Shown here: positions 31,122-41,265 of the stretch, piece after piece
Layout of the letters: the number at the start of each line of letters is the position of its first letter
Numbering within the stretch: position 1 is the stretch's first letter
From: Candidatus Colimorpha pelethequi
Lineage (GTDB): Bacteria; Bacteroidota; Bacteroidia; Bacteroidales; P3
Direction of reading: 5' to 3'
Assembly: GCA_018064245.1 (NCBI GenBank)
Contig: JAGHVO010000036.1
Location: 1 to 64,000 of the forward strand
DNA length: 64,000 bases
Translations under genes and position numbers: made by a program
Notes under the pieces: model-generated
Seen by the model: the letters and a program-made list of their open reading frames with translations, nothing else
Told to the model about the DNA's origin: nothing
Databases searched by the model: none

Positions 31122-31216
31122 TGTTGAACTGTTGATTTGAAGGGGTGTTGATTTGTTGATTTGAAGATTGGAAGGATTCTATTCCTAATCACTATTCACA
31201 TTTCGCTATTCACTAT
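31122..31216 (+). repeat. Composite intergenic repeat, copy 3
   Basis: gatgttgaactgttgatttg...GGAAGGATTCTATTCCTAATCACTATTCAC...cgctattcacta. Confidence 0.7.
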
Positions 31217-31222
31217 TGAAAA

Positions 31223-32008
31223 ATGAACTTTTTCACAACCATAATGGGCAGCGGAGCTGCCATTCCAACTCTTGCTCGACATTGTAGCGCACAATCTGTC
31301 AACATCAACGGTTTCAGGATGTTGCTCGACTGCGGCGAAGGCACGCAGAACCAACTTCGCGCCTACCATCAAAAGCTACAATCCTTCAGTCTTGTCTGCA
31401 TCTCGCACCTTCACGGCGACCATTTGTTCGGACTGCCCGGACTACTGTCCACGATGCACCTCTGTGGTCGCACCGAACCCATAGACGTCGTCGGCCCCAA
31501 AGGCCTCAAAGCCATCCTTGAGCCCATCTTTTTGTTTTCCAACACCATATTGAACTACGAACTGCGTATCACCGAGTTGGAAGGAAACGACTATCGACAA
31601 GTTTTCGAGGAACGACGCTGCAAGGTTTTCGCATTTCCCTTACGTCACTCCGTACCCACCTACGGCTATGTGATTGAAGAGATTCCGCGTAGCGCCAACA
31701 GCGCTCCTCGTCGCTATGCCTACTGCTGCGACACCGCCTATGACGAAACAATCCTGCCCTACATACAGAACGTCAACCTTTTGTGCATGGAAAGCACGTT
31801 CGCAAACGATTTCCAAGCCGTGGCAGACGAGAAGTTGCATTGCACAGCCGCCCAAGCCGCCACTTTGGCACAGAAAGCCAACGCCAAGCAACTGCTGCTG
31901 ACCCATTTCAGCGCCCGCTACAAAGAACTCGACACCCTCATGGCAGAAGCCCAAGCCATCTTCCCTGCAGCCATCGCCGCCCACGACGGCGAACGGTATG
32001 GAATCTGA
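31223..32008 (+). CDS. rnz: Ribonuclease Z
   Basis: LDCGEGTQNQLR, ISHLHGDHLFGLPGLL, THFSARY. Confidence 0.94.
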   Translation: MNFFTTIMGSGAAIPTLARHCSAQSVNINGFRMLLDCGEGTQNQLRAYHQKLQSFSLVCISHLHGDHLFGLPGLLSTMHLCGRTEPIDVVGPKGLKAILEPIFLFSNTILNYELRITELEGNDYRQVFEERRCKVFAFPLRHSVPTYGYVIEEIPRSANSAPRRYAYCCDTAYDETILPYIQNVNLLCMESTFANDFQAVADEKLHCTAAQAATLAQKANAKQLLLTHFSARYKELDTLMAEAQAIFPAAIAAHDGERYGI

Positions 32009-32242
32009 TATCGGAACGAGAAGACCACCGAGATTCAATCTCGGAATTAGCGACAAACTTCAGCATCCACACCGAATCAAAACAACAAGAACCAGAAACC
32101 TTTTAAGAAGTCAAAGTTCTTGCTTATTTTTTATATTGAATTCTCAATTATTTTTTGTATATTTGCACTTTTCACGGACTATGTCCGCGAAAGGTAATCA
32201 TTTGGATTAAAACTTAATACTTTGAACTTAAAACTTTAATAT

Positions 32243-35200
32243 ATGTCAAACTTTTTAATGAAGCTTTTCGGCAACAAGTCACAGCGCGACCTCAAAGAGG
32301 TTCAGCCCTACTTGGATGCCGCACTCGCCATCTACCCTTCTATCCAAGCATTAGACAACGACCAACTGCGTGCCAAGACCATTGAATTCAAAGAGCGTAT
32401 CCGCAAAGAAGTTGAATCTGAAGAGACCGAACTGGCGCAGTTGCGCAGCCGTATCGAAGAAGAATACGACATGTCCGTCGAGGAAAAAGAGGAAATCTAC
32501 AAGCGCATCGATTCCTTGGAATCCACCTCTTACGACAAGACCCAGAAAGTACTGAACGACATCCTGCCCGAAGCCTTCGCCGTGGTGAAGGAGACCGCCC
32601 GCCGCTTTGCAGAAAACGAAGAGGTTGTCGTGACTGCTACAGACCACGACCGCGACCTTAGCGCTACGCGCGAAAGCGTCCGCATCGAAGGCGACAAGGC
32701 CTACTACCGCAACACCTGGATGGCTGGTGGCAACATGGTTAAGTGGGACATGGTTCACTATGACGTGCAGCTCATTGGTGGCGTGGTGCTTCACAGCGGA
32801 AAAATCGCCGAGATGGCTACAGGTGAAGGAAAGACCCTTGTAGCAACGCTGCCAGTCTATCTGAACGCACTTTCAGGCAAGGGTGTACACGTTGTTACAG
32901 TGAACGACTATTTGGCAAAACGTGACTCCGAATGGATGGGTATGCTGTTCGAGTTCCACGGCTTGAAAGTTGACTGTATTGACAAACACGAACCCCATAG
33001 TGACGAGCGCAAAGCCGCCTACAACGCCGATATCACCTATGGTACCAACAACGAATTTGGTTTCGACTATTTGCGCGACAACATGAGCCGCAATCCCGAC
33101 GAGCTGGTACAGCGCGGACACAACTACGCCATCGTCGATGAGGTCGATTCCGTGTTGATTGACGATGCTCGTACCCCTCTGATCATCTCCGGTCCTACCG
33201 GCAAGGGTGACGATGAGCAGGAATTCAACCGTTTCAAGCCTGTCATCGAAAAACTCTACGGCGTGCAGCGCACCATGGTAACACAGATTTTGGCCGACGC
33301 CAAGAAAGCCCTCGCCGAAAATCCCGACCCAAAACCAGAAGACGAAGGCGCCAAACTGTTGCTCCGCGCCTATCGTGGCTTGCCCAAAAACAAGGCACTC
33401 ATCAAGTTCCTGTCCGAGACCGGCATCAAGACAATCCTTCAGAAGACTGAGAACTTCTACATGCAGGAACAGAACAAATACATGCACATCATCGACGATG
33501 AGCTGTATTTCGTGATTGACGAAAAGAACCGTCAGGTGGAACTCACCGACAAAGGCATGGACTTCCTCGCCGATATGGGCGAAGACCGCAAGTTCTACCA
33601 GCTGCCCGACATTGGAGCCGAAATCGCAGAGCTTGAGCACGATGCCAGCCTCTCCGCCGACGAGAAAGCCGCCAAGAAAGAAGAGATCTACAACAACTAC
33701 GCAATCCAGTCCGACCGCGTCCACACTGTCGATCAGCTGCTGAAAGCCTACACCCTTTTCGAGCGCGACGTTGACTACATCCTCACCGAGGACAACCAAG
33801 TGAAGATTGTAGATGAGCAGACCGGCCGTATCATGGAAGGCCGCCGTTGGAGCGACGGATTGCACCAAGCCGTAGAAGCCAAGGAAAACGCAAAGGTAGA
33901 AGCCGCCACGCAGACCTACGCCACCATCACTTTGCAGAACTATTTCCGCATGTACAAGAAGTTGGCGGGTATGACGGGTACGGCAGAAACCGAGGCTGGC
34001 GAGTTCTGGAACATCTACAAGCTCGACGTAGTGGTCATCCCCACCAACCGTCCTATTGCGCGCGACGACATGAACGACATGATCTACAAGACCAAACGCG
34101 AGAAATTCAAAGCCGTAATTGACGAAATCGAACGTTTGATTGGAGAAGGACGTCCCGTATTGGTAGGTACAACCTCCGTCGAGACCTCCGAATTGCTCAG
34201 CAAGATGCTGAAGATGAAGCGCATTCCTCACAATGTCTTGAACGCCAAGTTGCATAAGAAAGAGGCCGACATCGTTGCCGAGGCTGGTGAAGCCGGCAAG
34301 GTGACCATCGCCACCAACATGGCAGGTCGTGGTACCGATATCAAGCTGAAAGGCAACGTAAAAGAAGCCGGTGGCTTGGCAATCATCGGCACCGAGCGTC
34401 ACGAAAGCCGCCGCGTTGACCGCCAGTTGCGTGGTCGTGCCGGTCGTCAGGGCGACCCTGGTTCATCTCTGTTCTTCGTATCCTTGGAAGACGACCTGAT
34501 GAGACTTTTCGGTTCCGAACGTATCGCAAATATCATGGACCGAATGGGTTTGCAAGAAGGCGAAGTCATCCAGCACTCAATGATTACCAAGCAAATCGAG
34601 AAAGCGCAGAAAAAGGTGGAAGAGAACAACTTCGGTATGCGTAAACGTCTGCTGGAATACGACGACGTGATGAACAACCAACGTACGGTCATCTACAACA
34701 AGCGTCGCAACGCCTTGTATGGCGACCGCCTCTCGATAGACATCAGCAACATGTTCTACGACACCTGCGAACTGATCTACAACGATGCCTACCAGAACAA
34801 CGACTACGAAGGTTTCAAGATGGAGATGATTCGCGTGTTTGCCTGCGAGGTTCCATTCACCGAGAAAGAGCTCTTCAATAGCCGTTCCAACGACATGATC
34901 AAGAAGCTCTACGACATGACCTACAACGCCTTCAAGGAACGTATGCAACGTATGGCAGAGCTGGCATATCCTTTCATCAAGAACATCTACGAAAACACCC
35001 GCTACGAGAATGTGGCATTCCCCATCACCGACGGACGCAAGACTATGAATGTTGTGGTGCCCGTAAAGAAGGCCTACAACTCAATGGGACGTGAGATTGA
35101 ACTGAGCATCGAGAAGAACATCACCCTCGCCATCATCGACGATTTGTGGAAAGAGCACTTGCGCGAACTGGACGACCTGAAGACGAGCGTACAAAACGCC

Positions 35201-35536
35201 GCCTACGAGCAGAAAGACCCGCTATTGATCTACAAGTTCGAGAGCTTCAACCTCTTTGAGAAGATGTTGCTTGAAATCAACCGCGAAATCTCCTCGTTCT
35301 TGAGCCGTGCCTCACTGCCCGTGAAGCAAGACAGCGACGTACGCGAAGCCCATCAGCCCCAAAGCGACGACCGCAAACTGACCACCAGCCGTCAGGAAGA
35401 GGTGGCAAGCCAGCGCACCGCTCCTCGCGAGAAACCGCAACCCGTACATGTTGAGAAGAAAGTCGGCAGAAACGATCCCTGTCCTTGCGGTTCTGGCAAG
35501 AAATACAAGAACTGTCACGGCAGAGACTTGGAATAA
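32243..35536 (+). CDS. secA: Preprotein translocase subunit SecA
   Basis: [41 protein letters not shown]-terminal zinc motif [14 protein letters not shown]. Confidence 0.98.
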   Translation: MSNFLMKLFGNKSQRDLKEVQPYLDAALAIYPSIQALDNDQLRAKTIEFKERIRKEVESEETELAQLRSRIEEEYDMSVEEKEEIYKRIDSLESTSYDKTQKVLNDILPEAFAVVKETARRFAENEEVVVTATDHDRDLSATRESVRIEGDKAYYRNTWMAGGNMVKWDMVHYDVQLIGGVVLHSGKIAEMATGEGKTLVATLPVYLNALSGKGVHVVTVNDYLAKRDSEWMGMLFEFHGLKVDCIDKHEPHSDERKAAYNADITYGTNNEFGFDYLRDNMSRNPDELVQRGHNYAIVDEVDSVLIDDARTPLIISGPTGKGDDEQEFNRFKPVIEKLYGVQRTMVTQILADAKKALAENPDPKPEDEGAKLLLRAYRGLPKNKALIKFLSETGIKTILQKTENFYMQEQNKYMHIIDDELYFVIDEKNRQVELTDKGMDFLADMGEDRKFYQLPDIGAEIAELEHDASLSADEKAAKKEEIYNNYAIQSDRVHTVDQLLKAYTLFERDVDYILTEDNQVKIVDEQTGRIMEGRRWSDGLHQAVEAKENAKVEAATQTYATITLQNYFRMYKKLAGMTGTAETEAGEFWNIYKLDVVVIPTNRPIARDDMNDMIYKTKREKFKAVIDEIERLIGEGRPVLVGTTSVETSELLSKMLKMKRIPHNVLNAKLHKKEADIVAEAGEAGKVTIATNMAGRGTDIKLKGNVKEAGGLAIIGTERHESRRVDRQLRGRAGRQGDPGSSLFFVSLEDDLMRLFGSERIANIMDRMGLQEGEVIQHSMITKQIEKAQKKVEENNFGMRKRLLEYDDVMNNQRTVIYNKRRNALYGDRLSIDISNMFYDTCELIYNDAYQNNDYEGFKMEMIRVFACEVPFTEKELFNSRSNDMIKKLYDMTYNAFKERMQRMAELAYPFIKNIYENTRYENVAFPITDGRKTMNVVVPVKKAYNSMGREIELSIEKNITLAIIDDLWKEHLRELDDLKTSVQNAAYEQKDPLLIYKFESFNLFEKMLLEINREISSFLSRASLPVKQDSDVREAHQPQSDDRKLTTSRQEEVASQRTAPREKPQPVHVEKKVGRNDPCPCGSGKKYKNCHGRDLE

Positions 35537-35560
35537 TCAAAACGACCTTCGATTCAAACA

Positions 35561-35586
35561 AAAGGATGTCATAAGACATCCTTTTT
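35561..35586. terminator. Hairpin terminator
   Basis: AAAGGATGTC-ATAA-GACATCCTTTTTT. Confidence 0.85.
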
Positions 35587-36150
35587 TCATTCATATCTAC
35601 CCTTGTACTCATACTTGGCCTTAGCGGTGAAAAGGCTGATGAAATCGGACTTGGCGGCAGTATAGCCGTCACGGTCGTGCTCATACTTTTTCCAAAGCTG
35701 AAGTTTGAGTGTTTCGTATGCTTTGGCGATGTCGGCATGATCCAACAGATAATCACGGAAGTAGAGCTCGTCATGATCACCCTGATGGCAGAGATGAAGA
35801 TGAAACACCCGCTCGACAAATCCATTTTCAGTGTAACCTTTGTTGAAAGAGCGTCTGCTTGCCGTCTGGCTCATGCAAAGGTATCCACACTGCTCAATTT
35901 GTTCTTGGACAAGGTCGAAGTCGGCATACTGCGGCACCTCCAGCAAAATGTCGATAATAGGTTTCGCCCAGATGGTCGGAACGGCAGTGCTACCGATATG
36001 GCTGATACGCTCAAGCTGCGGCAAAGCTTTTTGCAGCCGTTCAGCCTCCTCGTCATACCAATCCTTCCAGCAAGGGCGATGAGGAGTCAAAAAGATGGGA
36101 AAGAGTTGCCAAAGTTCCTCCAAAGACATATCAGCAAGGTTCTTATTCAT
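35587..36150 (-). CDS. GrpB/UPF0157 nucleotidyltransferase-like protein
   Basis: ISHIGSTAVPTIWAKPIIDILLEV. Confidence 0.88.
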   Translation of the reverse strand: MNKNLADMSLEELWQLFPIFLTPHRPCWKDWYDEEAERLQKALPQLERISHIGSTAVPTIWAKPIIDILLEVPQYADFDLVQEQIEQCGYLCMSQTASRRSFNKGYTENGFVERVFHLHLCHQGDHDELYFRDYLLDHADIAKAYETLKLQLWKKYEHDRDGYTAAKSDFISLFTAKAKYEYKGRYE

Positions 36151-36694
36151 TGGGGGCGGAACAGATTTTTGAAAGGTATGTAGGAAATGGATAATCCTGA
36201 AAAAGAGCCTTATAATCCTCAAGTCGGAAAGATTCACGACTATTGAGGATAATGTAATTGGCGACACCATCAATGGTGGAATGAATCAGACCCGTGTCTC
36301 GCAAACCATTGCGAAGATAGAAATTCATACGGCGGACACGCATCTCCTTGTTGTCACAGGCATCGTAGATGCTTTCTATCAAAATCGCCAAATCTTTTCC
36401 CGAATAGCGTTCTTTAAGAGATTGCAAGATCGAAGCGCCATAACCATTGTTGCGCAGTTTTGGTTTGACCGCAAAATAGAGTAGCAGCGCAACATTCTCA
36501 CGAACAATCAAATAAGTAAGCCCAACAAACTTTCTTCCTTCATAAAATACAAGATACTCCGCCCTACCCTTTCGGGCGGCAGCATGGATTTCACGCAAAG
36601 AATGACGTTCAATCTTTGGAAAAGCAGAAAGATAAAGTCTGTCAGCCTTGATGGCGGAACAAGAAAAGAGACAACGAATAGGATGAATTGTCAT
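36143..36694 (-). CDS. GNAT-family acetyltransferase
   Basis: YFAVKPKLRNNGYGASILQSL; RMNFYLRNGLRDTG. Confidence 0.8.
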   Translation of the reverse strand: MTIHPIRCLFSCSAIKADRLYLSAFPKIERHSLREIHAAARKGRAEYLVFYEGRKFVGLTYLIVRENVALLLYFAVKPKLRNNGYGASILQSLKERYSGKDLAILIESIYDACDNKEMRVRRMNFYLRNGLRDTGLIHSTIDGVANYIILNSRESFRLEDYKALFQDYPFPTYLSKICSAPNE

Positions 36695-36744
36695 AAAAAA
36701 CGATTTTTCTTTTGCAAAGATACGTTTTTTTGGCAATTAAAATC

Positions 36745-36820
36745 AACAATTTATCAATTCAACAAATCAACATTTTATAAAAATCAACAATTCAACAATT
36801 CAACAATTCAACATTTTTTC
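36745..36820. repeat. Degenerate TCAACAATT tandem intergenic repeat
   Basis: atcaattcaacaaatcaaca...atcaacaattcaacaattcaacaattcaaca. Confidence 0.6.
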
Positions 36821-36821
36821 G

Positions 36822-36829
36822 TACCTTTG
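36822..36829 (+). promoter_or_regulatory. -7 promoter box TACCTTTG for cobalamin riboswitch transcript
   Basis: TAnnTTTG just upstream of riboswitch. Confidence 0.65.
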
Positions 36830-36835
36830 CAAACG

Positions 36836-37000
36836 AATTCGGTCACCGAAAGGTGCTAAGAGGGAATGCCGTGAAATTCGGCAACAGTCCCGCTGCTGTA
36901 AGCTCAAACGCTGCAAAGCATCCTTTTCATCAGGCCACTATACGGCGCCACAGTCGTACGGGAAGGCGGAAAGGAGATGAGCAAGTCAGAAGACCTGCCA
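36836..37000 (+). ncRNA. Cobalamin (AdoCbl) riboswitch
   Basis: GGTGCTAAGAGGGAATGCCGTGAAATTCGGCAACAGTCCCGCTGCTGTAA and B12-box-like AAGTCAGAAGACCTGCC upstream of TonB receptor. Confidence 0.95.
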
Positions 37001-37037
37001 ATTCTTAACAATGAATCGTTCTCGAGGAAAGGACATC

Positions 37038-39164
37038 ATGCAGAAAAACTCATTTACATATAATATTAACCTTGACGTTGACGTTGACCTTGACGTTGAC
37101 CTTGACCTTAACCTTGACTTTGACCATTCTCGGTTCTCGGTTCTCAAATTCTTACTTCTTCTCTTTCTTTTGTGCGACTGTTCCGCTTGGGCTCAACAGA
37201 CCGACACCCTGAAACGCACCACGCTTGAGGAGGTAAGGATTTCGGAAAACAAGGCGCCCTCGGAGCAGAAGTCCATCACCCCGACGCAAGTGGTCTCCGC
37301 GGAAAAAATCGAGCAATTGGGAGCCTTGCAAGTGAGCGACGTGCTGAAACACATTGCCGGAGTAACGCTGAAGGACTACGGCGGCGTGGGAGGCGTGAAG
37401 ACCGTCTCTGCACGTGGCTTGGGCAGCCAATTCTCCACACTGACCATTGACGGCGTGGCGGTAAGCGACGCCCAAAACGGACAGATAGACCTGAGTCGAT
37501 ACACGACAGGCGAAAGCGCCTACATCAGTTTTTGCAACGGACAACAAGACAACCTCCTACAGACGGCTCGGAGTTTCGCCGCCGGCAACGTAGTGAACAT
37601 GGAAACCCACGCACCTCAATTCTTCCTTGCCGAAAAGACAAACCTATCGGTAGGCATCGATTGCGGCTCCTTCGGGCTCCTCTCTCCCCACCTACAGTTG
37701 GAACGCAAAGTCAACGACAAACTCTCCTTGTCCCTCTTCGCAAACTACCTTCAGTCAAAAGGAGACTATCCCTTCACCATACACTACACCAACAACCAAA
37801 ACGACAGCAGCAGTCTGGCTCGCCGAGAGCACTCCGAGACCAAGATGCTGACCACCGACTTGAATCTTTTCTACACCATCAACTCCCGACAAAGACTCTC
37901 GGCAAAAATACATTGGATGAAATCCGACCTCAACCTGCCAGGACCCGTGATTTTCTACACACAGAAAGCGTCCGAATCATCCACTTCAGACATCCTTTTC
38001 GTGCAGACAAAATACGGCTGGAAGTCGAAAAGCAAGAAATGGGAATTGAGCGCCGTGGGAAAATACCAGCAAACCGCCGACACCTACACCGACACCCTCA
38101 GTCACCTCTTCAACAGCTACTTTCAACAAGAAGGGTATCTTTCCAGGACATTGCTGTTCCACGCGTCCAAACACCTCAATTTCAGCTTTGCCAACGACGG
38201 AGCACTGAACACGCTTCACAGCAACAAAACCGACAACAACGAGGTAACGCGCTGGACCACACTGCATGTTTTGGCAGCCAACGCACAATGGAACCGCTTG
38301 ACGCTAAGCGGAAACGTCCTCCTAAACAACACCCATGAGCAAAACCTTAACCTTGACCATGATCTTAACCATTGGATAAAGGGTTCCCCCTATTTCGGAA
38401 TCAACCTCTTGGCATTTCAGCGCAACGACTCCCTCCTGCTTAATAGCCACTCGCTACGGCTACGCTATTTCTTCAAGGAAAACTACCGCATTCCCAACTT
38501 CAGCGAGCTCTATTTTTCTGAATACCACGACGAACTGCGCCCAGAAAAAGCCCTGCAACACAACATAGGACTGACCTACAACGCCTATCGGGACAGCCTG
38601 TGGAATCTCGGTGGCGTGAATGCCTTGCTGACCGTCGACGGATACTACAACCGCGTAAGCGACAAAATCATAGCCATACCGACCCGCAGCATGTTCCTAT
38701 GGACAATGATGAACCTCGGCAACGTAAATATCTTGGGAGTTGACACAAAAGCCGACATACAATTCTCCTGCGGGAATTGGGAAACCACACTGACGGGGAC
38801 TTATAGTTACCAACATGCAATAGACAAAACCAACTCCGAAGACAAGACCTACGGACACCAAATCGCCTACACCCCACGGCATTCAGGATCGCTATCATGC
38901 TATGTTGCAAACCCATACTTGGATTTTGGTTACAATGCCACATTTGTGGGCCTGCGATACAGCGGCAATCAAAACATCCCCAAAAACGCACTTTCCGCCT
39001 ATGTTGATCAAGGCATCGTGGTGGCACATACCTTCGACCTAAAACAGGGCGAGTTGAAACTCAGAGCGCAAATGCTCAACCTCCTTGACGTACAATACGA
39101 AATCGTGAAGAACTACCCAATGATGGGAAGGAACTTCAGGATATCCGTTAGCTGGGAGCTATGA
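37038..39164 (+). CDS. btuB: BtuB-like TonB-dependent cobalamin receptor
   Basis: Riboswitch-controlled; plug domain KHIAGVTLKDYGGVGGVKTVSARGLGSQFSTLTIDGVAV; alternative start 37011. Confidence 0.9.
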   Translation: MQKNSFTYNINLDVDVDLDVDLDLNLDFDHSRFSVLKFLLLLFLLCDCSAWAQQTDTLKRTTLEEVRISENKAPSEQKSITPTQVVSAEKIEQLGALQVSDVLKHIAGVTLKDYGGVGGVKTVSARGLGSQFSTLTIDGVAVSDAQNGQIDLSRYTTGESAYISFCNGQQDNLLQTARSFAAGNVVNMETHAPQFFLAEKTNLSVGIDCGSFGLLSPHLQLERKVNDKLSLSLFANYLQSKGDYPFTIHYTNNQNDSSSLARREHSETKMLTTDLNLFYTINSRQRLSAKIHWMKSDLNLPGPVIFYTQKASESSTSDILFVQTKYGWKSKSKKWELSAVGKYQQTADTYTDTLSHLFNSYFQQEGYLSRTLLFHASKHLNFSFANDGALNTLHSNKTDNNEVTRWTTLHVLAANAQWNRLTLSGNVLLNNTHEQNLNLDHDLNHWIKGSPYFGINLLAFQRNDSLLLNSHSLRLRYFFKENYRIPNFSELYFSEYHDELRPEKALQHNIGLTYNAYRDSLWNLGGVNALLTVDGYYNRVSDKIIAIPTRSMFLWTMMNLGNVNILGVDTKADIQFSCGNWETTLTGTYSYQHAIDKTNSEDKTYGHQIAYTPRHSGSLSCYVANPYLDFGYNATFVGLRYSGNQNIPKNALSAYVDQGIVVAHTFDLKQGELKLRAQMLNLLDVQYEIVKNYPMMGRNFRISVSWEL
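37071..37124 (+). repeat. In-frame (YTTGAC)n hexamer repeat, 9 units
   Basis: cttgac gttgac gttgac cttgac gttgac cttgac cttaac cttgac tttgac. Confidence 0.9.
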
Positions 39165-39240
39165 CGAAAAGAAAACTTTGACCTTGACAATTCTCAACCC
39201 TTCAAATCCACAAATCTTCTAATCTTTAAATCATTATTTT

Positions 39241-40287
39241 ATGAAAAAAATCATTATCGCAATCTTTGCCATCGCATTATTCAATGCTTGTCAAAAAGAG
39301 GTAGAACCCATTCAACCCATCAGCGACGCAAGCACCTTCGACACCTGGATTCTGAACGAAGGCGGATGGGGCAACAACGACGCCGAGCTGAGCAAGCTGA
39401 ACAGCCAGACCGGCAAGATCAGCAACGACGTATTTGCATCTCAAAACGGTCGTGGACTCGGCGACGTGGCGCAAGACATCATACAATACGGCAGCAAACT
39501 TTATGTCACGGTGTGGAACTCCAACACTATTGAAGTAGTGGACCCCAAAACAGGAAAATCCATCAAGCAAATCCCCATGGGCCAGCGCGGTCCGCGCCAC
39601 CTGCTCGGTCACGAGGGCAAGGTGTATGTAACCTGCTACGACAAAACGGTGGTCCGAATCGACACCACCACGCTCACACTCGACGCAGCAGCATGCACCT
39701 TGAGCGGCATGCAACCCGAAACGCTCTGTCAGCTGAACGGCAAGATCTACGTTGCCAACAGCTGGGAATACCAAGGCGGAAACCCAGTATATGACAACAC
39801 CCTGTCCGTAGTCGATCTTGCCACTTTCCGTGAAGAGAAGAAAATCCAGGTAGGCACCAACCCCACCATCGTAGCACCTATAGACGACAATCACATTCTA
39901 CTTACCGGCCAAGGAAGCGACGGGGAGAACACCTTGATGGTGCTCGACCTCAGCGCCGAGACAATGCAATCGCTCGGAGTGAAGGCTACGGGATGCGACC
40001 TGTACCAAAACAAATGCTATAGCTATTACCAAAACTGGACCACGGGAGAGACCCAGCTGCAATGCACCAATCTCAGCACCATGGAGACCACACCTATCAG
40101 TCTCGCCGAAGCGCACCTCACCTCCCCCTACGGCATCAAGGTCAACCCAACAACAGGCAACATCCTCATCACCGACGCCCTCGACTATATGAGCAATGGC
40201 GACGTGGCATGCATCACCCCCACAGGAAAACTCCTCTGGAAAAGCGAGACATCGGTAGGACCCTCCAAAATCGTGTTTGTGAAATAG
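39241..40287 (+). CDS. BtuG-like surface lipoprotein (DUF5074/beta-propeller)
   Basis: Lipobox LFNAC; WILNEGGWGNNDAELSKLN; VVDPKTGKSIKQIPMG; next to btuB under B12 riboswitch. Confidence 0.82.
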   Translation: MKKIIIAIFAIALFNACQKEVEPIQPISDASTFDTWILNEGGWGNNDAELSKLNSQTGKISNDVFASQNGRGLGDVAQDIIQYGSKLYVTVWNSNTIEVVDPKTGKSIKQIPMGQRGPRHLLGHEGKVYVTCYDKTVVRIDTTTLTLDAAACTLSGMQPETLCQLNGKIYVANSWEYQGGNPVYDNTLSVVDLATFREEKKIQVGTNPTIVAPIDDNHILLTGQGSDGENTLMVLDLSAETMQSLGVKATGCDLYQNKCYSYYQNWTTGETQLQCTNLSTMETTPISLAEAHLTSPYGIKVNPTTGNILITDALDYMSNGDVACITPTGKLLWKSETSVGPSKIVFVK

Positions 40288-40320
40288 CACCACACCCATT
40301 CGCTATTCACTAAAAATTCG

Positions 40321-40328
40321 TACCTTTG
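40321..40328 (+). promoter_or_regulatory. -7 promoter box TACCTTTG, 4 nt before ATG
   Basis: TACCTTTG-CAGC-ATG. Confidence 0.6.
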
Positions 40329-40332
40329 CAGC

Positions 40333-40743
40333 ATGCAATTCAAACTCACCTATACAGAAGTAGAGAACTTAATCTCTCAAAAGACAGGCAAAAAGCTGCC
40401 TCTCATCTATGGCGGACCTCACACAGTGCGCATCAGTTATGAAGTGAACGTGCTTTTCAAGACCACCAGCGTGGGGCTTGACATCACGGTGGAGGGGATA
40501 CGCGGGTCGGACATTTTCCTCTCCTACGGAGGAGGAATGGCAATAGATATGATGGTGAAGACGGCATTGAGTCGCGTGCAAGGGCAACCCGGTGCAGATA
40601 TGTTGGAGCAACTGGACAACAGTCGCCTGGTGCTTCATTTGGGCAAAAACCCTCAGCTTGGACTGCTCTTCGAACATCTTGTATTACAAGACATCCACTT
40701 CGACGAGCAGTCTATCATGATTGATTTCGTACCCAGACCTTGA
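40333..40743 (+). CDS. Conserved-looking hypothetical protein (136 aa)
   Basis: Intact ORF with own promoter box. Confidence 0.7.
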   Translation: MQFKLTYTEVENLISQKTGKKLPLIYGGPHTVRISYEVNVLFKTTSVGLDITVEGIRGSDIFLSYGGGMAIDMMVKTALSRVQGQPGADMLEQLDNSRLVLHLGKNPQLGLLFEHLVLQDIHFDEQSIMIDFVPRP

Positions 40744-40762
40744 CCTTGACTTTGACCTTGAC
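40739..40762 (+). repeat. (YTTGAC)n repeat, 4 units, spanning stop codon
   Basis: cttgac cttgac tttgac cttgac then taattctc. Confidence 0.7.
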
Positions 40763-40768
40763 TAATTC

Positions 40769-41242
40769 TCAAGCATTGTGATATTTTTCACCCTTGAGGA
40801 TGGTAAAACCACGGTAAAGCTGTTCCACAAAAAACAAGCGCACCATCTGGTGGTTGAAAGTCATCTGGGAAAGTGAGATTTTATCGGTCGCAGCCTTATA
40901 AACGGAGGGTGCGAAACCGAAAGCGCCGCCCACCACAAAAGTAAGGTTGCGGACACCTGCATTCATCTGTTTTTGAAGATATTCCGAAAAACCTACGGAG
41001 GTAAATTCTTTCCCGTGCTCGTCCAAAAGCACCACTCTGTCTGCACCTTCCAGATGCTTGAGAATCTGAACACCCTCTTTTTCCTTGACCTCCTCGGGAC
41101 TAAGTCGGGCAGCATCTTTCAATGCGGGAATTACAACCAATTCAAAATTGACATAGTGCTTGAGCCGTTTTACATAGTCGTCAATACCCGTCTGAATATA
41201 AGGGATATCGGTCTTGGAAACTACGAGGAGACGAAGAATCAT
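40769..41242 (-). CDS. rlmH: 23S rRNA pseudouridine(1915)-N3-methyltransferase RlmH
   Basis: LLDEHGKEFTSVGFSEYLQ; FVVGGAFGF; LSQMTFNHQMVRLFFVEQLYRGFTILKGEKYH. Confidence 0.95.
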   Translation of the reverse strand: MILRLLVVSKTDIPYIQTGIDDYVKRLKHYVNFELVVIPALKDAARLSPEEVKEKEGVQILKHLEGADRVVLLDEHGKEFTSVGFSEYLQKQMNAGVRNLTFVVGGAFGFAPSVYKAATDKISLSQMTFNHQMVRLFFVEQLYRGFTILKGEKYHNA

Positions 41243-41265
41243 GGCTGCGAGTTATGAGTTATGAA

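Noticed and set aside
32873-34402. 509-aa minus-strand ORF
   Set aside because: Antisense to secA
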